Source: Burkholderiales bacterium (lineage in GTDB: Bacteria > Pseudomonadota > Gammaproteobacteria > Burkholderiales > Burkholderiaceae_C). From it: DNA of 39,984 nt. This document shows, piece by piece, positions 25,447 to 33,496 of this stretch (its first letter is position 1; each line of letters starts with the position of its first letter). The translations under genes were made by a program, and so were the position numbers. The DNA lies in assembly GCA_026932235.1 (NCBI GenBank), contig JAIXKR010000048.1:1-39984 (forward strand), given 5' to 3'. Under the pieces are notes generated by a model, which saw only the letters and a program-made list of their open reading frames with translations, had not been told where the DNA came from and did no database searches.

Positions 25447-26744
25447 TCGCTATCTCCAGGTTGTTCGGTGCGCCTGACGAGCACCTTGTCGACTCGCTTG
25501 CCGTCGAGGTCGACGACCTCGAAGGACCAGCCTTGCCATTCGACGCGGTCGGCCGTGCGCGGCAGGCGTCCGAGCAGCAGCATGACCATGCCGGCGAGCG
25601 TGTTGTAGCGCCCGCGATCCTCGTCGGGGAGGTCCTTGAGTACGAGCCGGTCCTTGAGCTCGGGCACCGGGATCAGGCCGTCCATCAGCCAGCTGCCGTC
25701 CTCGCGGCGCACCGCCCAGGCGTCGTCCTCGACGGGGCTGGCGAACTCGCCGGTAATGGCTTCGAGCAGGTCGTGCTCGGAGATCACGCCCTGCACCGAC
25801 CCGTACTCGTCGACGACGAAGACGAGCTCGGCGCCGGAGCTGCGGAAATGGTCCAGCAGTTCCATGCCCGAGAGCGTCTCGGGAACGAAGACCGGCGGAT
25901 CGAGCAGTTCCGCCAACGCCGGACGCTCGCCACGCGCCAGCGGCTGCAGCAGCCGCAGCGTGCCGAGCACGCCGATGACATCGTCCAGCCCGTCGCGACA
26001 CACCGGGTAGCGCGCGTGGCCGTTCTCGACGATCGTCGCGACCGCCTCGTCGAGCGGCGCCGAGATGTCGATCCAGTCGATCTCGGCGCGCGGCAGCATC
26101 ATCGAGCCGATCTGGCGGTCGTCGAGCCGGAACACGTTGCGCACCATCTGGTGCTCCTGCTGTTCGATCACGCCCGCGTCGAGCCCCTCGGCGAGCTGGG
26201 CGGCGATCTCCTCCTCGGTCACCGGCCGTTGCGCCGGGCCGCGGATGCCCAGCAGGCGCAGCACGCCGTTGGTGCACGCCGACAAGGCGAGCACGAGCGG
26301 ACGCGTCGCCGCCGTCAGGCCGTTCATCGGCCGCGACACCAGCCGCGCCACCGTCTCCGGATACATCTGTCCCAGGCGCTTGGGAACGAGCTCGCCGAAG
26401 ATGATCGTCAGCACCGTGATGATGACGACGACGAGGCCGGTGGCGAACACCGAGATCACGCCCGGCGCCACCGGCAGCAGCTGCGCCAGCCAGCGCGCCA
26501 GCGGTGCGGCGAAGGCCGCCTCGCCGACGATGCCGTTCAGGATGCCGATCGAGGTGATGCCGATCTGCACCGTCGAGAGGAAGCGCGTCGGGTTCTCGTG
26601 CAACTCCATCGCCGCCCTGGCACCGGGTTCGCCGCTTTCCACCATCACCGCCAGGCGCGCCTTGCGCGCGGCGGTCAGCGCCATCTCCGACATCGCGAAG
26701 AGGCCATTGAGCAGGATGAGCAGGAGGAGAAGGGCGACGTCCAT
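25443..26744 (-). CDS. CNNM/CorC-family membrane protein with CBS domains
   Basis: A 433-residue integral membrane protein of the HlyC/CorC (DUF21-CBS) family, linked to divalent cation, chiefly Mg2+ or Co2+, efflux. The DUF21 domain with about four hydrophobic segments spans residues 1-190 (LLLLLILLNGLFAMSEMALT at the start). Two CBS repeats lie at about 205-330, including MLPRAEIDWIDI and FVVDEYGSVQGVISEHDLLE. A CorC/HlyC C-terminal domain lies at about 345-425 (DGSWLMDGLIPVPELKDRL, YNTLAGMVMLLLGRLP). The start at 26744 is the first one giving the canonical DUF21 N-terminus. It is divergent from apaH. Confidence 0.9.
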   Translation of the reverse strand: MDVALLLLLILLNGLFAMSEMALTAARKARLAVMVESGEPGARAAMELHENPTRFLSTVQIGITSIGILNGIVGEAAFAAPLARWLAQLLPVAPGVISVFATGLVVVIITVLTIIFGELVPKRLGQMYPETVARLVSRPMNGLTAATRPLVLALSACTNGVLRLLGIRGPAQRPVTEEEIAAQLAEGLDAGVIEQQEHQMVRNVFRLDDRQIGSMMLPRAEIDWIDISAPLDEAVATIVENGHARYPVCRDGLDDVIGVLGTLRLLQPLARGERPALAELLDPPVFVPETLSGMELLDHFRSSGAELVFVVDEYGSVQGVISEHDLLEAITGEFASPVEDDAWAVRREDGSWLMDGLIPVPELKDRLVLKDLPDEDRGRYNTLAGMVMLLLGRLPRTADRVEWQGWSFEVVDLDGKRVDKVLVRRTEQPGDSE

Positions 26745-26811
26745 GCGCGCCGTCGGCGCCAAGGGCCGGCGGTGGCGTTGCGGGGAGCGGCTAGCGTAGC
26801 AGAATCGCAGC

Positions 26812-27624
26812 ATGGTTCATCTGATCGGCGACCTGCAGGGCTGCTGCAGCGCCTTCGACCGCCTGCTGGCACGGATCGGCTTCTCCCCCTCGCGCGACCG
26901 CATCGTCGTCCTCGGCGATCTCGTCAACCGCGGTCCCGCCTCGCTGCAGGTGCTGCAGCGCCTGCGCGCGCTGGAAGGGTCGGCCACCTGCCTGCTCGGC
27001 AACCATGACCTGCACCTGCTGGTGGTGGCCGCCGGCCTGCGGCGCCCGCACCGGAGCGACACGCTGGGCGCGATCCTCGACGCACCGGACCGGGAGGACT
27101 GGCTGCGGTGGCTGCGGGCGCAGCCGCTGGCGCTGCTGGAGAGCGGCTGGCTGTGCGTGCATGCGGGCGTGCCGCCGCAATGGACCGCGGCCGACACCCT
27201 GCGCCTGGCCGCCGAGGTGCACGCGCTCGTGCGCGGCCCCGGATTCGCCGACTTCCTGCCGCGGATGTACGGCGACGAGCCGCGCCGCTGGCACGAAGCG
27301 CTCGCCGGCCCCGAGCGCTGGCGCTTCGTCATCAACGCGCTCACCCGGATGCGCTACTGCACCCCCGAGGGCGAGCTCGAGTTCGCCGCGAAGGCGACCG
27401 AGGCCCCGCCGGGCTGCATGCCCTGGTACGACATCCCCGATCGCGCCACGCGGACGCAGCCGGTGGCCTTCGGGCACTGGAGCGCGAAAGGCCTCATCGA
27501 TCGGCCCGCGCTCCTGGGAATCGACACCGGCTGCGTCTGGGGGCGCGAGCTCACCGCGGTGCGCGTCGACGGCGGGCGCCGCGAGATCGTGCAGGTGAGC
27601 TGCGCGGCAGGCGCGCACGCCTAG
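26812..27624 (+). CDS. apaH: Bis(5'-nucleosyl)-tetraphosphatase, symmetrical
   Basis: A 270-residue calcineurin-like phosphoesterase that splits diadenosine tetraphosphate into two ADP. The metal-binding motifs are HLIGDLQGC at the N-terminus, VVLGDLVNRGP near residue 34 and LLGNHDLHLL near 62, with FGHWSAKGL and GIDTGCVWG near the C-terminus. The length matches ApaH. No strong ribosome-binding site precedes the ATG, which lies 67 bases from the divergent CBS-protein start. Its stop codon overlaps the putative -10 of the tRNA gene. Confidence 0.93.
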   Translation: MVHLIGDLQGCCSAFDRLLARIGFSPSRDRIVVLGDLVNRGPASLQVLQRLRALEGSATCLLGNHDLHLLVVAAGLRRPHRSDTLGAILDAPDREDWLRWLRAQPLALLESGWLCVHAGVPPQWTAADTLRLAAEVHALVRGPGFADFLPRMYGDEPRRWHEALAGPERWRFVINALTRMRYCTPEGELEFAAKATEAPPGCMPWYDIPDRATRTQPVAFGHWSAKGLIDRPALLGIDTGCVWGRELTAVRVDGGRREIVQVSCAAGAHA

Positions 27625-27627
27625 AAT
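27622..27627 (+). promoter_or_regulatory. Candidate -10 element of tRNA-Ser
   Basis: TAGAAT differs from TATAAT by one base. It lies 19 bases before the tRNA and its first three bases are the apaH stop codon. The -35 position (about 27599-27604) does not match the consensus. Confidence 0.5.
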
Positions 27628-27646
27628 CGCCGCCTACCTCCCGCAT

Positions 27647-27736
27647 GGAAGCGTGGCCGAGCGGTTGAAGGCACCGGTCTTGAAAACCGGCGACGGGGCG
27701 ACCCGTTCGTGAGTTCGAATCTCACCGCTTCCGCCA
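27647..27736 (+). tRNA. tRNA-Ser (anticodon UGA)
   Basis: A 90-base tRNA including an encoded CCA. The acceptor stem GGAAGCG pairs with CGCTTCC, followed by discriminator G and CCA. The anticodon stem CCGGT/ACCGG flanks the loop with anticodon TGA at 27681-27683. A long variable arm (CGACGGGGCGACCCGTTCG region) is typical of serine tRNAs, and the T-loop reads GTTCGAATC. It decodes UCA and other UCN codons. Confidence 0.97.
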
Positions 27737-27769
27737 TCGACACGCGCCCCGCCCCGGGGGCGGCCGATG

Positions 27770-27812
27770 CCGGCGCCGATGTGAATGAACGTTCAGCCAA
27801 ACGCCGGTTTTT
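27770..27812 (+). terminator. Candidate intrinsic terminator after tRNA-Ser, enclosing a palindrome
   Basis: CCGGCG (27770-27775) pairs with CGCCGG (27802-27807), followed directly by TTTTT (27808-27812). The 26-base interval holds TGAACGTTCA (27786-27795), a perfect 10-base palindrome that can form an inner stem but also resembles a dyad operator. It lies between the tRNA and the TRAP operon. Confidence 0.5.
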
Positions 27813-27945
27813 CTGCTCTTGCGCAACCTGGGAGCCGCGAAAACGCGCATCTCCCAGTGCCGCCGCGGGCGTCGCTGTGGTAATGTCGCCGCGCGCTGCG
27901 AGGAGTCCCGTGCGCTCGCAGGTAGATCCACCCAAGGAGACATCG

Positions 27946-28974
27946 ATGACCAATGCATCCCGGCGCACCGTTCTGAAGACGGGCGCAGCAGCTGGCCTGG
28001 GCCTGACCGTCTTCGCGCACCGCGCCGGCGCACAGGAACCGATCAAGCTGCGCATGTCGCACTTCCTCTCGCCGATGGCCCCGGCGCAGACCAAGCTCTT
28101 CAAGCCCTGGGCCGACCGCGTCGAGAAGGATTCGGGCGGGCGCATCAAGTGCGAGATCTATCCGGCGATGCAGCTCGGCGGCAAGCCGCCGCAGCTCTTC
28201 GACCAGGCGCGCACCGGCGTCGCCGACGTCATCTGGACCGTTCCCGGGTACACCCCGGGCCGCTTCCCGCTGGCCGCGGTGTTCGAGCTTCCCTTCGTCG
28301 TCGGCTCGACCGCGTCGGCGACGGCGCAGGCGATCTGGGAGTTCTACAAGCTGCGCATGCGCGACGAGTTCAAGGACGTGCACCCGCTGCTGCTGCACTG
28401 CCACGCGCCCGGCCTCGTGCACATGAAGGACAAGCTGGTGACGAAGATGGAGGATCTGCAGGGCAAGAAGATCCGCCTTCCCACCAAGCCGGTGGGCGAC
28501 GCGCTCAAGCTGATGGGTGCCAACCCCGTCGGCATGCCGCTGCCCGAGGCCTACGAAGCGCTGTCGCGCGGCGTCGCCGACGGCGTCACGGTGCCCTGGG
28601 AGGTGATGCGGCCGCAGCGCCTGAACGAACTCGTCAAGTTCCACACCGTCACGGGCCTTTACACGAACGTGTTCCTGATGGCGATGAACAAGGCGAAGTA
28701 CGACGGATTGCCGGCGGACCTCAAGGCCGTGATCGACAAGAATTCGGGCGACAACTTCATCAAGGAGATCGGACAGGCGTGGGACGACGCCGAACTTCCG
28801 GGCCTGCAGCAGGCCAAGGAGCTCGGCCACACCATCGCCGAGCTCGCGCCCGACGAGAAGGCGCGCTGGAAGAAGACGACGCAGCCGGTCGTCGATGCCT
28901 GGATCGCGGCCACGCCCAACGGCAAGGCCCTTCACGACGAGGCGGTGGCGCTGATCGCGAAGTACGACAAATGA
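27946..28974 (+). CDS. TRAP transporter solute-binding protein (DctP family)
   Basis: A 342-residue periplasmic binding protein. The N-terminus carries a twin-arginine-type signal (SRRTVLK followed by TGAAAGLGLTVFAHRAGA), so export by Tat is likely. The mature part has IKLRMSHFLSPMAPAQTKLF, the GGRIKCEIYPAMQLGGKPPQ motif and KKIRLPTKPVGDALKLMGA with the conserved arginine that contacts carboxylate ligands, then PEAYEALSRGVADG. AAGGAGA stands 5 bases before the ATG at 27946. It heads a three-gene TRAP operon with DctQ and DctM; the ligand is unknown, probably an organic acid. Confidence 0.92.
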   Translation: MTNASRRTVLKTGAAAGLGLTVFAHRAGAQEPIKLRMSHFLSPMAPAQTKLFKPWADRVEKDSGGRIKCEIYPAMQLGGKPPQLFDQARTGVADVIWTVPGYTPGRFPLAAVFELPFVVGSTASATAQAIWEFYKLRMRDEFKDVHPLLLHCHAPGLVHMKDKLVTKMEDLQGKKIRLPTKPVGDALKLMGANPVGMPLPEAYEALSRGVADGVTVPWEVMRPQRLNELVKFHTVTGLYTNVFLMAMNKAKYDGLPADLKAVIDKNSGDNFIKEIGQAWDDAELPGLQQAKELGHTIAELAPDEKARWKKTTQPVVDAWIAATPNGKALHDEAVALIAKYDK

Positions 28975-29498
28975 GCGAAGGCGGCAGCCGCACGGCTGAC
29001 CCCGCCGCCGCGGCCCGCCCGGGCTACGAGCGCGCGCTCGACGGCGCCTGTGTCTGGCTTGCCGTGGCCGGCGGCCTGGTGATGCTCGCCTTCACGGCGG
29101 TCTCGGTGGGCAGCATCATCAGCCGCACGTTCTTCGGTGCGCCGCTGGTGGGTGACTTCGAGCTCACCGAGCGAGGGACCGCGATCGCGATCTTCGCGAT
29201 GCTGCCCTACTGCCATCTGCGCGGAGGCAACGTCGTCGTCGACATGTTCGTCAGCCGCTTCCCGCCCGCTCTGCGGCGCGCGCTTGCGGTCGTCGCCGAC
29301 ATCCTCTTCGCGATCGTCGCCGCGCTCCTGACCTGGCGCCTGACGCTGGGCGGCATCAACCAGTACCAGTTCAACGACATGTCGATGATGCTGCAGATTC
29401 CGACGTGGACGATGTTCGTGCCGCTGGTCTTCTCGACGGCGCTGCTGACGCTGGTTTGTCTGGCGCGCGCGGCGCGCGGCGGACGGGAGTTCGCATGA
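28971..29498 (+). CDS. TRAP transporter small permease (DctQ family)
   Basis: A 175-residue membrane protein with four hydrophobic segments, starting with VWLAVAGGLVMLAFTAVSVG near residue 28. The DctQ motif region FFGAPLVGDFELTERGTAIA is followed by LPYCHLRGGNVVVDMF. It overlaps the binding-protein stop by 4 bases (ATGA) and its own stop overlaps the dctM start, so the three genes are strictly coupled. Confidence 0.9.
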   Translation: MSEGGSRTADPAAAARPGYERALDGACVWLAVAGGLVMLAFTAVSVGSIISRTFFGAPLVGDFELTERGTAIAIFAMLPYCHLRGGNVVVDMFVSRFPPALRRALAVVADILFAIVAALLTWRLTLGGINQYQFNDMSMMLQIPTWTMFVPLVFSTALLTLVCLARAARGGREFA

Positions 29499-30814
29499 GC
29501 GGCATGGCGATCTCCTTCCTCATGTTCGGCGTGCTGCTGACGTTCCTGATGCTCGGCATCAACGTCGGGCTTTCCCTGCTGCTGGTGGGCGGCATCGGCT
29601 ACGTCTGGGTCTCCGGCCTGGACCCGATGCTCAACTACATGAACACGGCACCGTACTTCGCCACCGCCACCTACTCGCTTTCGGTGATACCGCTGTTCGT
29701 GCTGATGGGCTCGTTCGCCACCGCGTCGGGCTTGTCGACGGGGATCTTCAATGCCGCGGCGGCATGGCTGGGTCACCGGCGCGGCGGCGTCGCCATGGCC
29801 GCCATCGGCGCCTGTGCGGGCTTCGGCGCCATCTGCGGTTCGTCGCTGGCGACGGCGGCGACGATGGCCCACGTCTCGCTGCCCGAGATGAAGCGTCTCA
29901 ACTACTCCGGCCGTCTCGCGACCGGCACGCTGGCCGCCGGCGGCACGCTGGGCATCCTCATCCCGCCTTCGGTGGTGCTGGTCGTCTACGCCATCCTCAC
30001 CGAGCAGTCGATCGGCAAGCTGTTCCTCGCCGCGATGGTGCCCGGCATCCTCGCCGCCGTCGGCTACATGATCGCCATCGCCATCGTCGTGCGGCTGGAC
30101 CCCAAGGCCGGGCCGGCAGGGCCGAAGGCGACGACGGCGCAGAAGGTCAAGACCATCCTCGAGCTGATGCCGGTGGTGATCGTATTCGTCGTCATGATGG
30201 GCGGGATGTACGCCGGCTTCTTCACGCCCACCGAAGGCGCGGCCGTCGGCGCCGCGTCCACCGCGGTCATCGCCTACGTGCGCGGCGGCATGCGCCTGAA
30301 GGGCCTGATCGAGTGCCTGCTGGGAACCGCGAAGATCACCGCGATGATCTTCCTCATCCTCATCGGCGCCGACCTCTTCAACGCCTTCCTGGCGATCACC
30401 CAGATGCCCACGCAGGCGGCGAACGCGATCGCCGAGAGCGGCTACCCGCCGATGGTCGTCCTCGCGCTGATCCTGCTGATGTTCATCGCGCTGGGCTGCG
30501 TGATGGACTCGATGTCGATGATCCTCATCACCATCCCGGTGCTGTTCCCGATCATCATGAAGCTGGACTTCGGCATGACGCCCGAATACACGGCGATCTG
30601 GTTCGGCATCCTGACGCTGATCTGCGTCGAGACCGGACTCATCACGCCGCCCTTCGGACTCAACGTCTTCGTCATCAACTCGCTGGCGCCCGAGGTGCCG
30701 ATGTCCGAGTCCTTCCGCGGCGTGCTGCCCTACCTCGCGAGCGACTTCATCCGCGTCGTCATTCTCGCCACCTTCCCGATGATCACGCTGGGCATACTGC
30801 AGTTGCTGAGTTGA
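29495..30814 (+). CDS. TRAP transporter large permease (DctM family)
   Basis: A 439-residue integral membrane protein with about twelve hydrophobic segments. Typical DctM stretches are SVIPLFVLMGSFATASGLS near residue 64, GAICGSSLATAATMAHVSLP near 111, RLATGTLAAGGTLGILIPPS near 143 and GGMYAGFFTPTEGAAVGAAS near 235. ATGA overlap with dctQ. It is the substrate-translocating, sodium-coupled unit of the TRAP system. The stop overlaps a TTG that starts the next reading frame. Confidence 0.93.
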   Translation: MSGMAISFLMFGVLLTFLMLGINVGLSLLLVGGIGYVWVSGLDPMLNYMNTAPYFATATYSLSVIPLFVLMGSFATASGLSTGIFNAAAAWLGHRRGGVAMAAIGACAGFGAICGSSLATAATMAHVSLPEMKRLNYSGRLATGTLAAGGTLGILIPPSVVLVVYAILTEQSIGKLFLAAMVPGILAAVGYMIAIAIVVRLDPKAGPAGPKATTAQKVKTILELMPVVIVFVVMMGGMYAGFFTPTEGAAVGAASTAVIAYVRGGMRLKGLIECLLGTAKITAMIFLILIGADLFNAFLAITQMPTQAANAIAESGYPPMVVLALILLMFIALGCVMDSMSMILITIPVLFPIIMKLDFGMTPEYTAIWFGILTLICVETGLITPPFGLNVFVINSLAPEVPMSESFRGVLPYLASDFIRVVILATFPMITLGILQLLS

Positions 30815-31284
30815 CGCGGTCGGCTGCACTCACCGCGCTCACCACGCTCACCGCGCTGCTGCTGTGCGGCTGCATCGTCGTGCCGCGCAGCGCCGAGGTC
30901 TACGACCCGCAGTGCCGGACCATGGTGCGGCAGATGGTGCTGGATACCGCCGTCCTCGGCACCTTCGGCCATTGCCGCAACGAAGGCTGCGCCGCGATGC
31001 TGGCCGCGATGGGGGTGGTCACCGCGGCCAGCGTCGTCATCTCGGGCAGCGTGGCCGTGATCGGCAACATCGTCTACTGGGCCGAGCGACGCGGCGCCTG
31101 CCCGCTTCCGGATGGCGCGGCGACGGCGCCATCGACGGCGCCGATGCCGGGGTCGGAAGTCGAAGCCCCCCCGGCCCGGCCGGCAGACGCGGCGACCTCG
31201 CGTCCACCACGTCCACCGCGTCCGCCCGTCGTTCCGGGAATCGTTCCGCTGCCTCCCGCTGCGCGCGCTTCGTCGCCGCCGTAA
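30811..31284 (+). CDS. Hypothetical lipoprotein with proline-rich tail
   Basis: A 157-residue unrecognised protein. The proposed TTG start at 30811 overlaps the dctM stop (TTGA). It gives a hydrophobic leader ending in LLLCGC, a lipobox-like site for a lipidated cysteine. The middle has cysteine pairs (DPQCRTMV, GHCRNEGCAAM) and a hydrophobic segment GVVTAASVVISGSVAVIGNI. The last 60 residues are rich in Ala and Pro. No clear ribosome-binding site is seen, so expression probably depends on coupling to dctM. The lipobox supports the upstream start over the internal ATGs. Whether it acts with the TRAP transporter is unknown. Confidence 0.5.
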   Translation: MTRSAALTALTTLTALLLCGCIVVPRSAEVYDPQCRTMVRQMVLDTAVLGTFGHCRNEGCAAMLAAMGVVTAASVVISGSVAVIGNIVYWAERRGACPLPDGAATAPSTAPMPGSEVEAPPARPADAATSRPPRPPRPPVVPGIVPLPPAARASSPP

Positions 31285-31418
31285 GGGCAGCGGACGAGGC
31301 GCCGCGGGCCCCCGATGGCAGGCGACGGCACCACCGGCTCCGCTACGATCTCCGCTCGCGCGCCTGACGGCCCTTCCCCGAGTTCTTCCTCGCCCCGTCC
31401 CCGAACCCATCGCCCACC

Positions 31419-32030
31419 ATGCAAGTCGTCTGCCTCGATCTCGAAGGCGTGCTCGTGCCCGAGATCTGGATCGCCTTTGCCGAGCGCACCGGCATCCCCG
31501 ATTTCCGGCGCACCACGCGCGACGAGCCCGACTACGACAAACTGATGCACTGGCGCCTGGCGCTGCTGCGCCGGCACGGCCTCAAACTGGCCGACATCCA
31601 GGCGGTGATCGCCACCATGGCGCCGCTTCCCGGCGCGCGCGACTTCCTCGACGCGCTGCGCGCGCGCTACCAGCTCGTCATCCTCTCCGACACCTTCTAC
31701 GAGTTCGCCGATCCGCTGATGCAGCAGCTCGGCCGGCCGACGCTCTTCTGCCATCGCCTCCTCGCCGACGACGAGGGTTTCGTCGCCGAGTACCGCCTGC
31801 GCCAGAGCGACCAGAAGCGCCGCGCGGTCGAGGCCCTGAAGTCGCTCAACTTCAAGGTCATCGCCGCGGGCGATTCGTACAACGACACCGCGATGCTCGC
31901 CGCCGCCGACGCGGGCTTCCTGATGCACGCGCCGGCGCACATCGCCGCGCAGTTCCCGCAGTACCCGCAGCACGACGACTACGGCGCACTGCGGCGCTCG
32001 ATCGATCGCGCTGCCGAGCGGCTGGGTTGA
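31419..32030 (+). CDS. thrH: Bifunctional phosphoserine phosphatase/homoserine phosphotransferase
   Basis: A 203-residue HAD-family enzyme. CLDLEGVLVPEIW at the N-terminus is the ThrH variant of the HAD motif I, in which DxD is replaced by D-x-E. LVILSDTFYEFADPLMQQLG near residue 87 is motif II, and VIAAGDSYNDTAMLAAADAG near 147 is motif IV. The length is typical of ThrH. It releases phosphate from phosphoserine and can transfer phosphate to homoserine. It is transcribed alone, 134 bases after the lipoprotein gene, and converges on rnfH. Confidence 0.92.
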   Translation: MQVVCLDLEGVLVPEIWIAFAERTGIPDFRRTTRDEPDYDKLMHWRLALLRRHGLKLADIQAVIATMAPLPGARDFLDALRARYQLVILSDTFYEFADPLMQQLGRPTLFCHRLLADDEGFVAEYRLRQSDQKRRAVEALKSLNFKVIAAGDSYNDTAMLAAADAGFLMHAPAHIAAQFPQYPQHDDYGALRRSIDRAAERLG

Positions 32031-32141
32031 CGCGCAAGCCCGCGCGGCCGGAAGGCAATGCCCCGCGATGGGCGGCGGGACGTCTCGATGGTGCGGCTTG
32101 GCTGCGCAGCCGAATCCCGGCTCCGAAGGGCGGCGTCGTCC

Positions 32142-32510
32142 TCAGCGCTTCTTCGGCGCAGCCTCATCGGCCTCACCGCGCCTCGCCTGTGCGCCGCCAG
32201 TGGCGTGCGTGGGCTGGCGCCGACGCCTGGCCTCCTTCGGGTCGACCAGAAGCGGCCGGTAGAGCTCGACGCGGTCGCCGTCGCGCAACGGCTCGTCGCG
32301 CGCACAGGGGCGGCCGCGGATGCCGACGTCCACCGCCGCCGCGTCCAGACCCCGCCGCAGCAGGACACCACTGGCCTGCAGCGCGTCCGCGACCGTCGCC
32401 CCCGCAGGGAGCTGCAGTTCGCCGAAGTCGATGTCGTGCGGCGCTGCCGCGTGCACGACCTCGACGCGGATCGTGCACGCGCCCTGCCCGCAGGCCTCAG
32501 CGCGGTCCAT
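32142..32510 (-). CDS. rnfH: RnfH family protein
   Basis: A 122-residue protein of the RnfH/UPF0125 family with a ubiquitin-like fold. Family stretches are IRVEVVHAAAPHDIDFGELQ near residue 14, GATVADALQASGVL near 37, VGIRGRPCARDEPLRDGDRV near 62 and the diagnostic end ELYRPLLVDPKEARRRR near 82. The tail of about 25 basic, low-complexity residues is variable. It overlaps ratA by 14 bases in a ratA-rnfH arrangement widespread in proteobacteria. Its function is not settled. Confidence 0.87.
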   Translation of the reverse strand: MDRAEACGQGACTIRVEVVHAAAPHDIDFGELQLPAGATVADALQASGVLLRRGLDAAAVDVGIRGRPCARDEPLRDGDRVELYRPLLVDPKEARRRRQPTHATGGAQARRGEADEAAPKKR

Positions 32511-32949
32511 AGACCTGCTCGGCGCGCCTGACGAAGGAGTCGACGAAAGTGTTGGCGATGCGGTCGAAGACGGGGCTGACCACCGTCTCCAGCGGCTTGC
32601 TCGAGAACGCGTAGCGCAGGTCGAACTCGATCTTGCAGGCCGCCTTGTCGCTGCCCGCGCGACCCAGCGGCGTGAACAGCCAGGTGCCGTCCAGCAGCGA
32701 GAACGGGCCGTCGACGAGCTGCATCTGCAGGCGCTCGCCGACGATGTTGTGGTTGCGCGTGGTGAAGGCGTGGCGCACGCCCATGTAGGCCAGGCTCAGG
32801 CGCGCGGTGACGCCGTCCTCGTGCCGCGCCAGCAGTTCGGCCTTCTCGCACCAGGGCAGGAATCGCGGGTAGTCCTGCACGCCGTCGACGAGGTCGAACA
32901 TCTCGCGCGGGGAGTACCACAGCAGGACGGACTTCCTCACATGCTTCAT
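32497..32949 (-). CDS. ratA: RatA/Coq10-like START-domain protein
   Basis: A 150-residue SRPBCC (START-like) protein. MKHVRKSVLLWYSPREMFDL, DYPRFLPWCEKAELLARHED and the end IANTFVDSFVRRAEQVYG are typical. E. coli RatA has been described as a ribosome-association toxin, while the fold is that of the Coq10 ubiquinone-binding proteins; which applies here is open. Divergent from smpB with only 47 bases between the starts. The predicted -10 lies 12 bases before the ATG, so the transcript would be nearly leaderless. Confidence 0.88.
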   Translation of the reverse strand: MKHVRKSVLLWYSPREMFDLVDGVQDYPRFLPWCEKAELLARHEDGVTARLSLAYMGVRHAFTTRNHNIVGERLQMQLVDGPFSLLDGTWLFTPLGRAGSDKAACKIEFDLRYAFSSKPLETVVSPVFDRIANTFVDSFVRRAEQVYGPR

Positions 32950-32967
32950 AGAATCGCACGCATTCTA
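32949..32967. promoter_or_regulatory. Facing -10 elements of ratA and smpB
   Basis: TAGAAT is present on the plus strand (32949-32954) and, as ATTCTA, on the minus strand (32962-32967), separated by 7 bases. Each is a one-mismatch -10 hexamer for the gene it points to, and together they form an inverted repeat. The -35 regions are poor on both strands. Confidence 0.45.
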
Positions 32968-32996
32968 GAAGTGGCCCATCGGCCCACCCCGCCCGC

Positions 32997-33467
32997 ATGG
33001 CCAACATCGTCGAGAACCGGCGCGCCCGTCACGAGTACCACATCGAGGAGACCTTCGAGGCGGGAATCGTCCTCGCGGGCTGGGAGATCAAGGCCATCCG
33101 CGCCGGCCAGGTGCAGTTGACCGACGGCTACGTGCACATCCGCGACGGCGAGCTGTACATGATCGGCTGCCGCATCAACCCGCTGCGCAGCGCCTCGACG
33201 CACGTCGTTCCCGAGCCCGACCGCACGAAGAAGCTGCTGATGCACAAGGACGAGATCCGCCGCCTGGTGGGCAAGGTCGAGCAGAAGGGCTTCACGCTGG
33301 TGCCGCTGAACCTGCACTACAAGGGCGGGCGCGTGAAGGTCGAGGTCGCGCTGGCCAAGGGCAAGGCCATGCACGACAAGCGCGAGAGCCAGAAGAAGAA
33401 GGACTGGGAGCGCGAGCGCGGCCGGCTGATGCGGCACAAGATCTCGGGCCCCAAGGCCACGGGCTGA
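32997..33467 (+). CDS. smpB: SsrA-binding protein SmpB
   Basis: A 156-residue RNA-binding protein that delivers tmRNA to stalled ribosomes. Conserved stretches are [20 protein letters not shown] near the start, [20 protein letters not shown] near residue 30, [19 protein letters not shown] near 105 and the basic C-terminal tail [20 protein letters not shown], which enters the mRNA channel. The ATG at 32997 follows a C-rich stretch with no Shine-Dalgarno-like sequence. The tmRNA gene is not seen in the window. Confidence 0.96.
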   Translation: MANIVENRRARHEYHIEETFEAGIVLAGWEIKAIRAGQVQLTDGYVHIRDGELYMIGCRINPLRSASTHVVPEPDRTKKLLMHKDEIRRLVGKVEQKGFTLVPLNLHYKGGRVKVEVALAKGKAMHDKRESQKKKDWERERGRLMRHKISGPKATG

Positions 33468-33496
33468 CGCCCCGGGGCGCGTCTCGGTCCGCGGGA

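Noticed and set aside
27845-27945. TAATGT near 27881 as a TRAP-operon -10
   Set aside because: Only three of six positions match and no -35 is found at the right distance.
32100-32130. GGCTGCGCAGCC palindrome between thrH and rnfH as a terminator
   Set aside because: It has no room for a loop without losing the central pairs and no T-run. It is a chance GC palindrome or at best a weak convergent terminator.
33469-33482. GCCCCGGGGC palindrome between smpB and metC
   Set aside because: Too short once a loop is allowed, and such GC palindromes are frequent in this DNA.
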